A stretch of 64,000 bases of DNA from Hermodice carunculata (taxonomy: Eukaryota > Annelida > Polychaeta > Eunicida > Amphinomidae): contig OZ026624.1 of assembly GCA_964020975.1 (NCBI GenBank), forward strand, positions 68,769,791 to 68,833,790. Direction: 5' to 3'. The position numbers were made by a program, and so were the translations under genes. Positions within the stretch are counted from its first letter, which is position 1, and every line of letters starts with the position of its first letter. The notes beneath the pieces are model-generated. The model was not told the origin of the DNA, made no database searches, and saw only the letters and a list, made by a program, of their open reading frames with translations. Positions 50,641 through 62,689 of the stretch are shown here, piece after piece.

Positions 50641-50763
50641 GCAGATACAACAGAGCATAGTGATTCTGCAGAGTATGAATTAAGCTTTTCATGTACGTGG
50701 TCTGATGACAATGAAGAAAAATTTATAAGAAAGGCTGAAGCAGCACTGGAGAAGATCAGTTAG
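50641..50763 (+). pseudogene. Short acidic coding stub in the TTAA element
   Basis: Reads ADTTEHSDSAEYELSFSCTW then SDDNEEKFIRKAEAALEKIS and a stop. The composition is protein-like (acidic, no low complexity), and it lies just inside the left subterminal motif, where a transposon gene's first exon could sit. No domain is recognised. Confidence 0.3.
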
Positions 50764-51816
50764 CCTAACAAACATGAGGGGACGCCCAGAACCCCACCGT
50801 CACCAGTACTGCAGGAAGTGCAGCCGTGGTACAGCTAGATTATCGCAACTTACCGTCTGGGCAATGATAATTCGTTGCAGAAGATTTGTTTCCAATAAAA
50901 AATTACAAGATCCAATTTAACAAGAACAAGCATGAATGCAATAAATTAGAATTTGCGTCAGGATGGGCCAGGTCGTATAGTGTTTCAAGTTCTAGCATTC
51001 AGGGAAACAGCTACGGCTTACTCCTCAGATATATAAAAGTCTAAACAAACAGCTAATTTTCCCTTCCCATATGCATGGTCTTTGGATGACAAAATATACG
51101 TTTGCATTTATCAATATAGCTTTCAATATCGTTATACCTCCTATCCGGCAGTAACCTCGCCAGTCTTGGAGGACAGTAATTTATGGTTCCATAAACATTG
51201 GCATCAATACACGTGTTTATGATATCCTTTATTTCAGATCGTATCCATCAGGTAACAATGGTAAATATTTTCCTGTGATTGACCTATTTTTTGGTTCCAT
51301 ATGAACGACAAAGATACAATGAGTTGGGATTTTGTACACCCGATTTTTAGGACCTGGCCGTGGATTGTCACAAACACTGGCACATGACTAAAAAAGATGA
51401 AAGGCCATCCGCCCACTGGTCTTGGCAGCTGTGTAGATGAGGCGTGAATATGGTTGCTATCGAACCCAATGGATTGAATGAATCTTTACTGACTGCGCTG
51501 TTTCATAAAATACAGCAATATGTCAAATGTACAACATGTACACATGTAGAGTATGAAAGAAAAAAAAGAAAATCACATTAAAATATGCACGCAATCAAAA
51601 GAAAAATTAACAAAAACAGTATAGACACGTACAGCACAGTACAGTACAATAAATGCAAAAAATTTACATAAATCACTAACCGTATTTTATATTTCCCCAA
51701 ATATGGGGGTTTAATAAAATTATTATTATTAATCACCTAAATGAAAATAGAATGAAATCATCAAATTGACACGGTGTTACATTACAGTGGTTTCTCTCTT
51801 AGGGCAATGGCTTTGT

Positions 51817-52483
51817 TTATGCAATTTCAAATAGGTATATGAGTTCTGTGTCATGCAGTACCATAATAAATTTAAACATACTCTGATCATCATAAGCATC
51901 CGAATTACAAAATATTTCGCGTATACTCTTAAGCAGATTTTCTCTTGGATTTTGAAATTTAGTGCATGTCATAACAAAATGAAAATCATTATCAAGTTCT
52001 TTGCAAGTGTCACAAACTCTCTGGCTAACAGGAACTTTGGTAGGACGCTTATGTCTTGCTGTTTCGATATGTAAATTATGTACACTAATGCGCACTTTAG
52101 TTATATTACTCTGTGTTTCGAAATTTTTTACAACATCTAAATAATGTTCAAATTTAAGTTCTGTCTTAAAAGATGTATACGTTCTCAATTTAGATTCGTT
52201 ATTTTGATTCAATATTTCCTGTTTGCACTGATTTCGAAATTTGTTTTCTGATTTATTACGGAAAAATTAGAAGGGAATTCATGAAAAAAAATTCTAGGTT
52301 ATCGTAAAGGTCCTGCAGCCCGAGCAAATTAAATGTATTTTTTACAGAATTTAACCAGGTTGATTGATATGCTTGAGATAAGTCAACATTACATTTGTAT
52401 GCGTTAAACAATAATGAATTTTGCTCCATTTTGACGTTTCTAAACCAGTTTTTACAGACAGAAGATAATATTCTGAGTAACAA
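51817..52483 (-). pseudogene. LINE ORF2 C-terminal domain
   Basis: NSLLFNAYKCNVDLSQAYQS, WLNSVKNTFNLLGL and, in a second frame, KVRISVHNLHIETARHKRPT followed by VPVSQRVCDTCKELDNDFHF and VMTC. The last is the C..C...H..C zinc-knuckle-like close of this LINE type. Confidence 0.78.
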
Positions 52484-52635
52484 AGGGTCTTTCCTAGTTC
52501 TCCGAATACTCTAAGATTGCATGCTTTACTATGTACCCCGACACAATATTTAAGTAACCTTTTTTTTATAGAATTTATCGAGCTGAATTTTAAAATAACC
52601 AGAAATATTATCTTGTATGAAGATTTTCGACGGAA

Positions 52636-53700
52636 TTACAGTATAAGCGCCCCCCCCCCCCCCCATATATCGTACGCATATAGTAAAATTGGCTGTATAA
52701 CTTTTTCGGATAGAGATAAGTATAGTTTTATATTCGTATCTCGTAGTAAAAATACCCTCTTTATTCTTGCCAAAGCTTTATTTGCTTTATAACATAATAT
52801 TATTGCACCATCAAAGGAACCAGTTAAAGACATTTCAATTCCAAGACAAAGATAAGTCTTGACAATGTCTAGTTTAATACCATCAAAAAAATATATATAT
52901 ATTAATTAATGTGCCCCTTCTGTTAAAAAATCTTGACTTAAGTCTTTTTAATGTAGATATTCATCTTCCAAGTTTTGCAATAGTCACTCAAAATATTTAG
53001 ACGATTTTGTAGTCCTGATTCGGTTTCAGATATCAGTATTAAATCATCGGCATAAAGAAGACATTTGAATATTTTTTCGTTTAAAGATACTGGGACACAC
53101 GATTCATTGAATTGGGTTGGTAAATCATTGATAAAGATGTTGAATAAAGTAGGGCTGATCACACATCCTTGTTTTACCCCTCTTTGAATCATTTTATTGT
53201 CCGATAAACCGTTAGAAAAGTTTACTTGTAAACTTGAATCATGATACATATCTTGAATTACTCTAATTATATAACCACTAATACCATTTTTCGCTAATTT
53301 GTAAAGTAATCCAGCATGCCAAACAGTATCAAAAGCTTCCTGAAAGTCAACGAAACATGCATAAAGAAATTTGTTTTTTTCCTAATAATTTTGTGTATTT
53401 ATCAATAAGGGTTCTCAATACAAAAATGTGACCACTAGTTTTACATTCAGAAGTAAATCCTATTTGAAGTTCTGTTTGTATACTATTTTCCTTTACATAT
53501 TTCTGCAGGCGGTTACTTATGATGGTGCAAAAAAGTTTAGAGACATAACTGCTGAGACAAATCCCCCTATACATATTTAGGTCTCGTGTAGATCCACCTT
53601 TATATACAAGCACCAGCAGACTTTTCTTCCAAGACATTGGGAAAAATCCCGAAGTAAATATCGCATTAAACATTTTAAGCAATATCTCAGACAGAATCGT
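52636..53700 (-). pseudogene. LINE reverse transcriptase domain
   Basis: In order, three frames read LVYKGGSTRDLNMYRGICLS with QIGFTSECKTSGHIFVLRTL (fingers, 53640-53400), GVKQGCVISPTLFNIFINDL with LLYADDLILISE (palm, the YADD catalytic box at about 53050), and FDGAIILCYKANKALARIKR with QPILLYAYDIWG (thumb, 52810-52670). All core motifs are present, though split by frame changes. The C-run near 52650 is a likely slippage site. Confidence 0.85.
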
Positions 53701-53704
53701 TTTA

Positions 53705-54312
53705 CTATTTTTTTAACATTTTGTTTATTATGCCATCCTTGCCCGGTGATTTTTTGTTCTTCATTTTTTTCAAAGCAATGATTATTTCTATTTCTTTAAT
53801 TTTGAAATCTGATGTTGTGAATGGCATTTGTGAAGTTTTCAGATTATTCAGTAACGATGTTACTTCCTGTTCCTTCCGAGATTTTTCTAATACAGTATTT
53901 CGTGCCATGATATTTGAGAACTGGCGAAACCATTGTGTTGGGTCTTCATTTTCGCTAACATCTGTTTTCTTTGTAATTGTATCTTCAAGTTCTTTAACAA
54001 GGTCCCAATAGGTATTTGGGTCTCTTTCCCAAATATTATTTAAAAATTGCATTACATTATTCCTAAGTTCCCTTTCTTTATTTTTAGACACTATTTTAAA
54101 TTTTTTGTTGTGACATAATAGGTCTGCCTTAGAGGATAGCTAGATGTTTCCTTGGAAATTTTTTTCGCCATTCCTTTGACATTCCTGTATAGATTATAAC
54201 ACTCTCTGTCTGCATATCTCGGTAGTTTTTTACGCTTTCTCTTTTTCGTACTTCTCATTTTCAATGATAGACTCCCTGCTTTATGCATCAAATTATTAAA
54301 ATCATCAACCAT
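53705..54312 (-). pseudogene. LINE linker between endonuclease and RT
   Basis: Lys-rich KKRKRKKLPRYADRECYNLY in one frame, then WERDPNTYWDLVKELEDTIT and IIIALKKMKNKKSPGKDGII in the next. The last is the standard SPGxDG entry into the RT domain. Confidence 0.8.
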
Positions 54313-54351
54313 TTTATCAATACCATAGCGACTTTGCGTATCATACTCATT

Positions 54352-55290
54352 CTAAAGAAAATTAGTTATATCCTGCATACAAAAGAATTGAAGTGCATTT
54401 GTAAAACCTGTTGGATTGATCTTATACCAAATGAAACTGCTGGAAGGGGGCTCGTGAATACCATTATAACTGAAAAGAGGTACTTCGTCACGTCTCATTA
54501 AACTAACTGCAATTTGAAAAGAGACTGGACAATGGTCCGATAGCCATGTTAAGTCATGAACACACATGTATGGTATCAATGATAAAGACTGGTCAGCCAA
54601 ATTATTGTCAATGTATGTGGCGGTTATAGCATTATGACTGTAACACGCGCATTTGCCTGTCAGATTGCCTAAATTACGGCCATTCAGAATACGGACACCA
54701 GATGAGATACACAAATCCAACAACATCTACCCATTTTCGTCAATTCTGCGCATATCCTTTTTAGATCGCAAAAGAGGCGTGTCATAAAAATCATCTTTTA
54801 ACACTGGTATAAGCCTGCTACCGGCTTTGTCAGAAAGAATATGGTCAGATTCATTTGATGTAGTAGCATTAAAATCACCCATGATAATGCATTTCCCACT
54901 ACTTATCGAAAATTTACTTATATCACTTAGTAGTTTTGTAAATATGTCTGTATCACTAGTGTACCTAGAATTTGAAGGGGATATATGTATACTGTGGAAA
55001 TGTATAGGTCTTCGACAGACATAAAATATGACTTTTTCAACTTGATCCTTGCAATTTCGGGATTATCAATGATAAAAATTCAACGACGCTCATAATGTTA
55101 TTTTTAACGTACAAAGCGATACCACCTGGATACTTATTAGCGTTAGGGGACTTTTGGCTTTTGCTTCGATGCACTTTGTATCCAGGTAATTTCAATATCT
55201 GAGTCAGGGCCTGCATGCATTTCTGTAAGACCTAATATGTCGAACTTTTTAAGTAGTGTTATGTTATCTGAGTATGTGATAAAACACCTT
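54352..55290 (-). pseudogene. LINE APE endonuclease domain
   Basis: FDILGLTEMHAGPDSD (metal-binding E, about 55240), YPGGIALYVKNNI (about 55120), IIMGDFNATTSNESDHIL (GDFN box, about 54870), LLDLCISSGVRILNGR (54720) and LSDHCPVSFQ (catalytic SDHxP, about 54540). Motif order and content are complete; a stop lies before LLDLC and at least one frame change nearer the N-terminus. Confidence 0.82.
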
Positions 55291-56110
55291 GCAATATACA
55301 GTAGTAATTGAATGTAACATAACAGTGACCAGCTAACTCAACCTGTTTTACCATGTCCAACCCTAGTCCTGGCTATGGAACAAGATCGGCCCTTGTTTGT
55401 CTATGTTTTCCACCCATTTTTCCATCAATTGAATCAAAATGGTTTAACACACTGAATTTTGTTACAATATTACTTTGTAACAAGACCCTATCACTAGCTG
55501 TGACATTTGATTGATAAATATGTGATACATTGTAACAGTCGTTGAATTACTAGACCTATATTTTGCTGTTGTGTAATTTTTGAAATCAGAATCATACTGA
55601 AGATTAATTTGTAAATACGGAAAAAAACAAACCAACCTGCCCCCCCCCCCAAAAAAAAAACAAACAAACAAACAAAAACATAAAAACAAAACAATGAATC
55701 ACTGTTCCTGGTTTTATGAGCAATGTAATTTGACCAGTTCCATGAAACCTTCCATTGGCCAGCGATGTGACCGTATTGGACAACAGCAGCAGCTTTTTTC
55801 TTGCCAAACCTATCCTAAACATCGTCACATTTAACAAATCAAAGTCACTTTCCACAACGTGTTCGCTTCATTGGTCAGATCGGTTACCAGGGACTTGCAA
55901 CTTGTCCCTGTAAATGTTGACAGTATAGCTCCACGCTCACCGTAACTTTAGGTCTTGGGGGGTGGGGGGTGTAAACAAACTGGAGAACTTGTAATGCTAC
56001 AATTGACAGCAACACCCATCCTGGGCAGGAGCAGGGGCAAAAATGAATATTACTACATGCATTTTAGTCCTGTTGATAAAGGGTCAATAATATATGTTAA
56101 CATCAAGTGA
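55291..56110. other. Right inner part of the TTAA element
   Basis: C/A-run at 55639-55680 and G-run at 55956-55968. No coding region is recognised. Confidence 0.4.
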
Positions 56111-56385
56111 CACCTGACAGCCATGGCTCGCTAGCATGGTCAGAGTCTCACCTCTCAGCCAGCAGCGTTGCGTTCGTGACGTAACAAATCTTTCGCACCT
56201 TGTGGGTGTAGGAAATAAACGAAGAGCGACGATTGAAGGCGCAGTGAGTTCTTAAAATAAGAATGTGAATAAAAGTATTACTTTCACATCCATTTATTTT
56301 AAATCACACCGTAGGGTGAGAAAAAACCCACGAGTCAACTATGTATCAAATTTGAACATGGTCCATCAAGAGGACCTTTAAGACG

Positions 56386-56712
56386 TCATATAGCCGTTCG
56401 TGAGCATTGGTAAAATCAGTCATCCTGCACTTTCCACCATAATATTTACACCATGTGCAGGCCTCTTGTTGCGTACTGCAAATTATACTCTTCTTTTTAT
56501 TTTTTCGTGTAAACAAGACATTGAGTCTACAAATGTGTATCTTTCATTTAACTTCCATAATTTAGTCCCCATGTCTATTCAGTAGTGGCATGCTATATTG
56601 TTAATTGATTGTGTCACTCAGCATGTTCCATATATACAGAACATTTTGCCCCTAATCCGAAATAAATTCAACTGACATATCTGTTCTGCATATATATGTA
56701 TATCTAACTGCG

Positions 56713-56716
<4 letters not shown>
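56386..56716. other. No gene seen
   Basis: AT-rich flank between the TTAA element and the TA tract. Confidence 0.5.

Positions 56717-56797
<81 letters not shown>
56717..56797. repeat. (TA)n microsatellite
   Basis: TA run of about 80 bp. Confidence 0.95.
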
Positions 56798-56801
<4 letters not shown>

Positions 56802-56837
56802 AACTTAATCCGATCCTTTGCCAAAGTGATGATGATT

Positions 56838-56838
56838 C

Positions 56839-56873
<35 letters not shown>

Positions 56874-56882
56874 TTGATATTA

Positions 56883-56919
<37 letters not shown>

Positions 56920-56969
56920 CATTATTATTATTATTATTCTTGTTATTAATATTATTATTATTATTATTA

Positions 56970-57016
<47 letters not shown>

Positions 57017-57023
57017 ATTATTA

Positions 57024-57070
<47 letters not shown>
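56838..57070. repeat. (TAA)n/(TTA)n microsatellite
   Basis: AATAAT run followed by a long ATT run with scattered ATC and GTT variants, about 230 bp in all. The switch from TAA to TTA makes it partly self-complementary. Confidence 0.96.
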
Positions 57071-57502
57071 GCCTGCGTCTACACTCGTTAAAACACATAC
57101 ACAAACCCTCATTTTTTTCAAATGAATTCAATTTTAACAGATTTGTTCGATCGCAGCATCGCCAGTATATGGATGGCAGTGGTTGTGAGCTCTGCAACAG
57201 CCGAAAACATACGTGTAGGCTGACACAACGTTTACCTGGAATTAACCTTATTTGTTCTTTCAGTGTGCATGAGGCTGTAGTGTAATAGTGCCATATAAAA
57301 GAAACCTTTCCACGAATAATGAAATTTGTGTCCCGGGATCGCAGTCTAAATTGAGTTATGTTCCATCAGTGGAAGAAAGATAGCTGCACTACGAAATTAC
57401 ATTTCAATCTCAATGCGTCAAAATATTGCCGAAGAGACAATATTCCCGTCCACAGACGAAAGTTATCCGAAGATTCTATAATGGCATAAATGGAATCATG
57501 TT

Positions 57503-57536
<34 letters not shown>

Positions 57537-57701
57537 ATAGGAGTGTGGCTGCGTACAGCACTGAATGACGATTCAAAAGATTATATCCAGCGTGAGGCAT
57601 TTTTCCTGCTAGCACTGGTCATCAGTCATATTCTACCTGTGCGTATATGTTTGTTCTTAGTCGTTCACGTCAATCTAATGTCATGACAGGTTCAAGCCAA
57701 C
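57071..57701. other. No gene seen; A-run
   Basis: Poly-A at 57505-57535. No motif recognised. Confidence 0.45.
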
Positions 57702-57747
57702 TGTGTGTGTGTGCGCGCGCGCGCGCGCGCGCGTGTGTGTGTGTGTA
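57702..57747. repeat. (TG)n(CG)n(TG)n alternating purine-pyrimidine tract
   Basis: Unbroken alternation over about 46 bp with a CG core of about 22 bp. This composition readily adopts left-handed Z-DNA. Confidence 0.93.
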
Positions 57748-58257
57748 GGTCAGTCAGCATGGAAAGAATAAAACAATACGGTAGGCAGCCCTAGATATAA
57801 ACAAAGCGTGCCCTTTTCGAGAAGCGCATTACTGGAAAGCTTTTATTAACATACCCTTAGCATTTATTAACATACCCTTACCGTTGTATATGATCTCAGG
57901 CACATAATTTGTAGCGTTTTGGCTGAGGATAGAACACAGTGACAAAATACTGATCAGTACTTTGTGTTCATCGGATATGAGGTGGACGTCCGTGTCAAAG
58001 CAGTTATGGATGGAGGCACTTCATGGGGATCGGGCGGGTACACGGATGCAGATGGGACTGCGTGTTGTGGCCTGGCTACATTGGTGCACTGTGCCTTGGT
58101 TTCTGGAGTGTCTCTGGACTAGAGTCACAGACATTGGTACTTTTTAGTATTTTACATTGTATATTATAACATATCATTGTCGCATTAGCACGCACTGTAT
58201 TTTATATATGGACTTTATGCTCTGAAATAAATCTATTTATCTTATTTTATTTTTATC
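57748..58257. other. No secure gene; GC-richer open block
   Basis: 57930-58140 is GC-richer than its surroundings and open in two plus frames. One reads QYFVFIGYEVDVRVKAVMDG then GTSWGSGGYTDADGTACCGL. No homology or clear splice sites are seen. A 21-bp direct duplication (TTTATTAACATACCCTTA) sits at 57840-57881. Confidence 0.4.
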
Positions 58258-58407
<150 letters not shown>

Positions 58408-58430
58408 GTGGGTGGGTGGGGGGGGGGTGT

Positions 58431-59139
58431 GCAAAGCACATTTGGAGACAGCCGAAGAAGCGGTTTTATCCCCAAACCGGTTCTGTTTTATGACTTCGGT
58501 AACACCTTTTGACTGTTCGTGTTTTTAGACATCAATAGAGCTGTCAAACAGCGCAGTATCTTTGCTCATATGCAGCAATTTTTGTCTTACTTTTAAGTAT
58601 TTGTGTATTGCCACAATTGATTGAAATAAATTTGCCACTGGAGATTACTAATTACAGTGTTTTTATCTCCGTACTTGGTTGTTATAAGTATCCAGTTCCA
58701 AAACACTTAAGTTTGCTATGTCAGGGTTTTTAGGCCTAGCCCAAAAGAAACTAACTATTATCTAGTGACACTAGGCAATTTTTAGGCCTAAGGGGACATA
58801 TTGCAAGTAGGCGTAACGCGTGTACTGATTCAAAATCCCACCTTTCGCTTTGATCTGCTAAAATGGGCAACATGGTAGTGGTTCCACGTGGAATCAGTGG
58901 TCCAGTTCCTGAATTTTGACCATTGCACCTGGCTCTAAATTACATCAGTTAGTGAATTTACCTGCTAGTATATTCTTCCTGTCTGCAGCGGACACTAACA
59001 GTTTGGTTACCCCGGCCAAAATGGTAGGCCAATAAGAAAAGGTGGTTTTACTACTTCTCTTGCGAAAACTAATGCTCATGCTGGGGCTACCATTAGTTTA
59101 TAGACATGTTGTTATAGTGTTCAAGGTATGAGAACTCTC
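58431..59139. other. No gene seen
   Basis: Ordinary DNA; no motif recognised. Confidence 0.45.
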
Positions 59140-59240
59140 GCGCCCATGTGGTTGAGACATTAGCCTGTCACGATGTTGAGACTAGCCCCACCCCTCTCAA
59201 CATGGGTTTGGAGTGCCATTGTGACGTATATTGAGAGAGT
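59140..59240 (+). mobile_element. Degenerate SINE-like tRNA head
   Basis: GTGGTTGAGACATTAGCC, then TGTCACGATGTTGAGACTAG and ATGGGTTTGGAGTGCC resemble the A and B boxes of the common tRNA-derived SINE head (TTAGCCTGTCACG is typical), but both boxes are mutated and the spacing is long. Confidence 0.35.
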
Positions 59241-62235
59241 ACATTTATCACACACATGACAGTTGGAGCACGTAACGTGTGGCAGAAAGCCAAATACTAG
59301 TAGTGATTTATGGTGAAACATTGTTTTTGTTCGATACAGTGGCGAGAATCACAGTTGTTAAATTGATCATACGCAAATACCTAGTTAAACTAAAGATTAA
59401 TTATATTGTAGTTGTATTTTTTGTATAACATCCCTTTTGAAAATACCACCAGGGATATAACATGCATGCCTCTGCCGATGTAAAGTCAGCACTACTAATG
59501 CCCTAAATTACCATGAAGTCCTGATTTAGACCGATGGCCGATTGAATCTGGTATCTAATCTAACACAACATTCTACAGTAATCCGACAAATATGATAAAG
59601 AAAAAAAAAATTACAACAGTTATTGTCGATAGACTGCCCATCCCTGGCTCACAAACACATGGGCCTAATGCACTGGAAAATGACACCAAAGTCGTAAAAA
59701 TATAGGCCAGTTAAGAAATAGTATCTGGGTACAATTTAATGTAAAATTGATTTTATGTGGCTTGTGATTCCTGCAATCTCTATTCAAAGGGATTCCGCTA
59801 CCGATGGACAGTTGGACAGATGGAGTGGCACTTAGGCAAGCTGAAAACATCATACCCCCAAGCGGCATTTGTGCAGGGAATAATACATGTGGTACAAAGC
59901 TTTACATAGGATGACATTGAAACACATGCTCCCCTTTTTCAATGGCTCTGTGATGGCCCGCTGGCTAAAAGACTCTGCCTCACCTGGAATAGCAGAAACG
60001 TGGAATGTTGTTGCGCATTTCTAGTGTTGAGAATCTGCACAACAGAGTTGGAAAGGCCAGTGGCATTTGAGAACACATTTCGAAAGTAACTGGTGCTACC
60101 TTTCTATCTGTTGTTTATCTCTGCTGACAGCCCGCATGCTTGATGTTACCATTTCGTTGCCTTAGATATAGTTTTTGGAAAGAGCTAATGAATATCTTCT
60201 TTTAAACGGATGTAAGTACGTACGTATCTACCTACCTACCTACCTACCTACCTACCTAAATGCGTTTATACCCGTGATAGCTTTTACCTATTACCATAAG
60301 AAAGTCTTTATAATCGCCTATTGCTCCAACATGAGACGCTGCCAGCTTGGTGTTCCTAGCGCAAGTACGTCAGCTGTATGACATCCCTTAAAGAGTAAAC
60401 AGATTCATTATCTGTGTTACAGGAGGCACATGATGTTAGTGTTCCCCAAATGTCTTACTTTACAAAAGTTGAAAAAAATAATCAAGCACAAAGATTTCCT
60501 ATGTTGAAAAAAATGATCATTAGAAGTTGCTGAGCAAATTTCAAATTGACTTTACCATAAACTGAAGTTTGCTTTTACAATAACGTGAGTTCCAATCTTT
60601 GGGTCATGTCCAGTCCAAATATATATATATATACTTTTTATACGTTTCCGGTGAAAGTTTCCACTGTACTAACATTGATAGATTGGTACCTTAACTGTCC
60701 TTAATAAAGATGACCTTGGTATTAAATTGAATGTCACCGGACTACTTCCGTGTGTGCACCAAAGTCGCCTGAATACAAATTTTTTACAGTCCTCTTGTTT
60801 TAAGTTGTTAAGTTAGAGAGAACGTATATAGTAGCCTTACCTCATGCAAGATCAGCATGCTTAGATACACCCAACGGTGTTGAACAGCAATTCTAGCTAT
60901 TTGCACCTTTGTTGGCCCTTGAAGTATTCAGGATAAGACTTGTGAAATCTTAACCCTGCTGTAACCACAATGCGAAAAAACACATAATACTGGCCAACTT
61001 GTGTATGCTCAGGAAGTATGTTTAATCAGCCAGATGTTTGGAACCACCATTCGTCCTGCAGCCAAAGATTGTTCCAATGTTACAGAAAAAATTCATGCGT
61101 TCAGAGAGGCTTCACTGGCGTGATTGATATATCGTTATGAGGCCTACATAGGAGTTGACGTCATCTATTCGCTTTCAGATTCATGTTGCTTCCTAATTCG
61201 TTTGAAAGATGGAACAATCTTAATGGTATACATGTTTCAGAATTCACACTTACTCGTTCATTTATTAATTATCTTTTCTCCGTTGCAGTAACTCATACGC
61301 CATCTGCAAGGGTCTTATAAGGCTGTTGCTGGACTTAGACATTCTTTAGTGAAGTGAATCTCACCTGCAACTGAAAAAAAACAACAACAACAACAACAAC
61401 AACAACAAAGCGTGCATTTATCACGTACATATTCACTCCCCCCTCCAAAAAAGTAATACATAAAGGAATAAAGCGTCTTTCTTTGAGCCATTATATGTCC
61501 GTCCTTATCTCGTCACGGCACAACTCCCACGCAAGAATTCCTATAAATGCAGCTTTAAAGACCAAAAGACATTCAACATGTTATATTTGTTTGCACTTTT
61601 TGGTAGAATGATTTTTTTTCAGCAATATTGAAATAATAGTATACTGATGGTATGGAAAATAATCATCTGAATATATATGCAGACATTCCAACATCTCTTC
61701 CAACAGGAAATACAACAGAAAACAAACGTAAAAAATACATGTTGCACAACATTTTCAGTAATCACGCAAAGCAGGTATTTTTATACAAAGTTTGAAAACG
61801 ATCTGCCAAACGGTTGTTTGGAAACCTACAATAATGTATTTTCATTGGTACCCTTATAGCAATCATTTAAACATGTGTTCTTGTAGATAATTACATGTTA
61901 AAGCCAAAAAATTGAAACCTACCACTTAATTAAAACTATTTATAACCTAAATAATATTGAATTGTTACCAAACTTGTGCACCATATGGTTCGGGAAAAGT
62001 CAGAATTTATTAAAGCAAAGAAGAAATCACAATTTGAAAAATTCGAGCGCCACTTGTTGAAAAAAAAAGTCTTTAAAAAGGTGACCTTTCACCAAGCATT
62101 TCCGGATATGAAGCCTTTTTATATTGCTCTCCGAGGATTCATAAATGTAATAGTAGACGACAACTGGTCCAGTGATGGAAAAGAACAACAATGAAAAAGA
62201 AAAACTTGGCTGACAATACTGTGGAGCTAACAGTG
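59241..62235. other. No gene seen; small microsatellites
   Basis: (TACC)n at 60220-60258, a short TA run at 60621-60632 and (AAC)n at 61379-61410. No coding region is supportable. Confidence 0.45.
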
Positions 62236-62325
62236 TGTAAACATACGATGTGCAAACAAACGATCTGTAAACATACATCGTGTAAACATAAGATATGTAA
62301 AGATACAATATGTAAAACAAAGGAC
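62236..62325. repeat. 15-bp minisatellite, six units
   Basis: Six imperfect units of TGTAAACATACGATG type in exact 15-bp phase. On the plus strand they read as Cys-Lys-His-Thr-x five-residue repeats inside a 102-codon frame (62191-62499). The frame is open on both strands here because the unit length is a multiple of three, so coding is unproven. Confidence 0.8.
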
Positions 62326-62689
62326 AAACTGGGACGAGAAACACAGAACACAGAAGAGTGGAGATTAGAAATGAGAGAAAAGATAAGGAAAAGATTATTA
62401 TGCAGCTTTGACTTGAGGTTACGATACATTGAAGGGAATGTTGCAATGTGTACGTACAACTGTGAAACAGATGCGTGGAACATTGTCCTATTCTTGTGAT
62501 TTGGCCGTAATTCTGTTTCAGTGTAGATTGTATGGCTATTAATGCCCCCTGCATAGAATGAAGAGCCTTTTTCAGGTTCAGGAGCCCAACGTGCTTTCAA
62601 CGTGAAAGGTTCATATGCTACTGCGATCAACAAAGTTTAGTTTGCAAAATAACGGAAAATCTATAATTCTGGATATTGATCTAAATGTC

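Larger units (their letters stand above)
51465..55290 (-). mobile_element. Near full-length but broken LINE
   Basis: Minus strand, about 3.8 kb. The order of parts is complete for ORF2: endonuclease, RT, thumb and C-terminal domain. The 3' end after the stop at 51817 has a hairpin-like CCCCATATTTGGGG near 51700 and finishes in an ATTCATTCAATCC-type tail about 51465-51475. Both ends lie inside the TTAA-flanked element. ORF2 is split over at least six frames, so it is dead. APE-type LINE of the CR1/Jockey group by motif; the clade was not determined. Confidence 0.82.
50403..56385. mobile_element. TTAA-flanked DNA element interrupted by a LINE
   Basis: TTAA then AGGTCCTCTTGAT at 50403-50419 is mirrored by ATCAAGAGGACCT then TTAA at 56365-56381. 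Beyond the ends, weaker inverted similarity continues, with AGTTGAC on both arms. A subterminal motif ACGTCAC(A/G)AACGCAAC at about 50600 is mirrored at 56160-56182. TTAA duplications are made by the piggyBac and Kolobok superfamilies; which applies here is not settled. Removing the LINE leaves about 2.1 kb, so this is probably a non-autonomous or internally deleted copy. It is older than the LINE it contains. Confidence 0.65.

Noticed and set aside
62027-62633. Long minus-strand frames of 175 and 164 codons with hydrophobic stretches
   Set aside because: They overlap each other and the 15-bp minisatellite, whose length keeps frames open; no domain seen.
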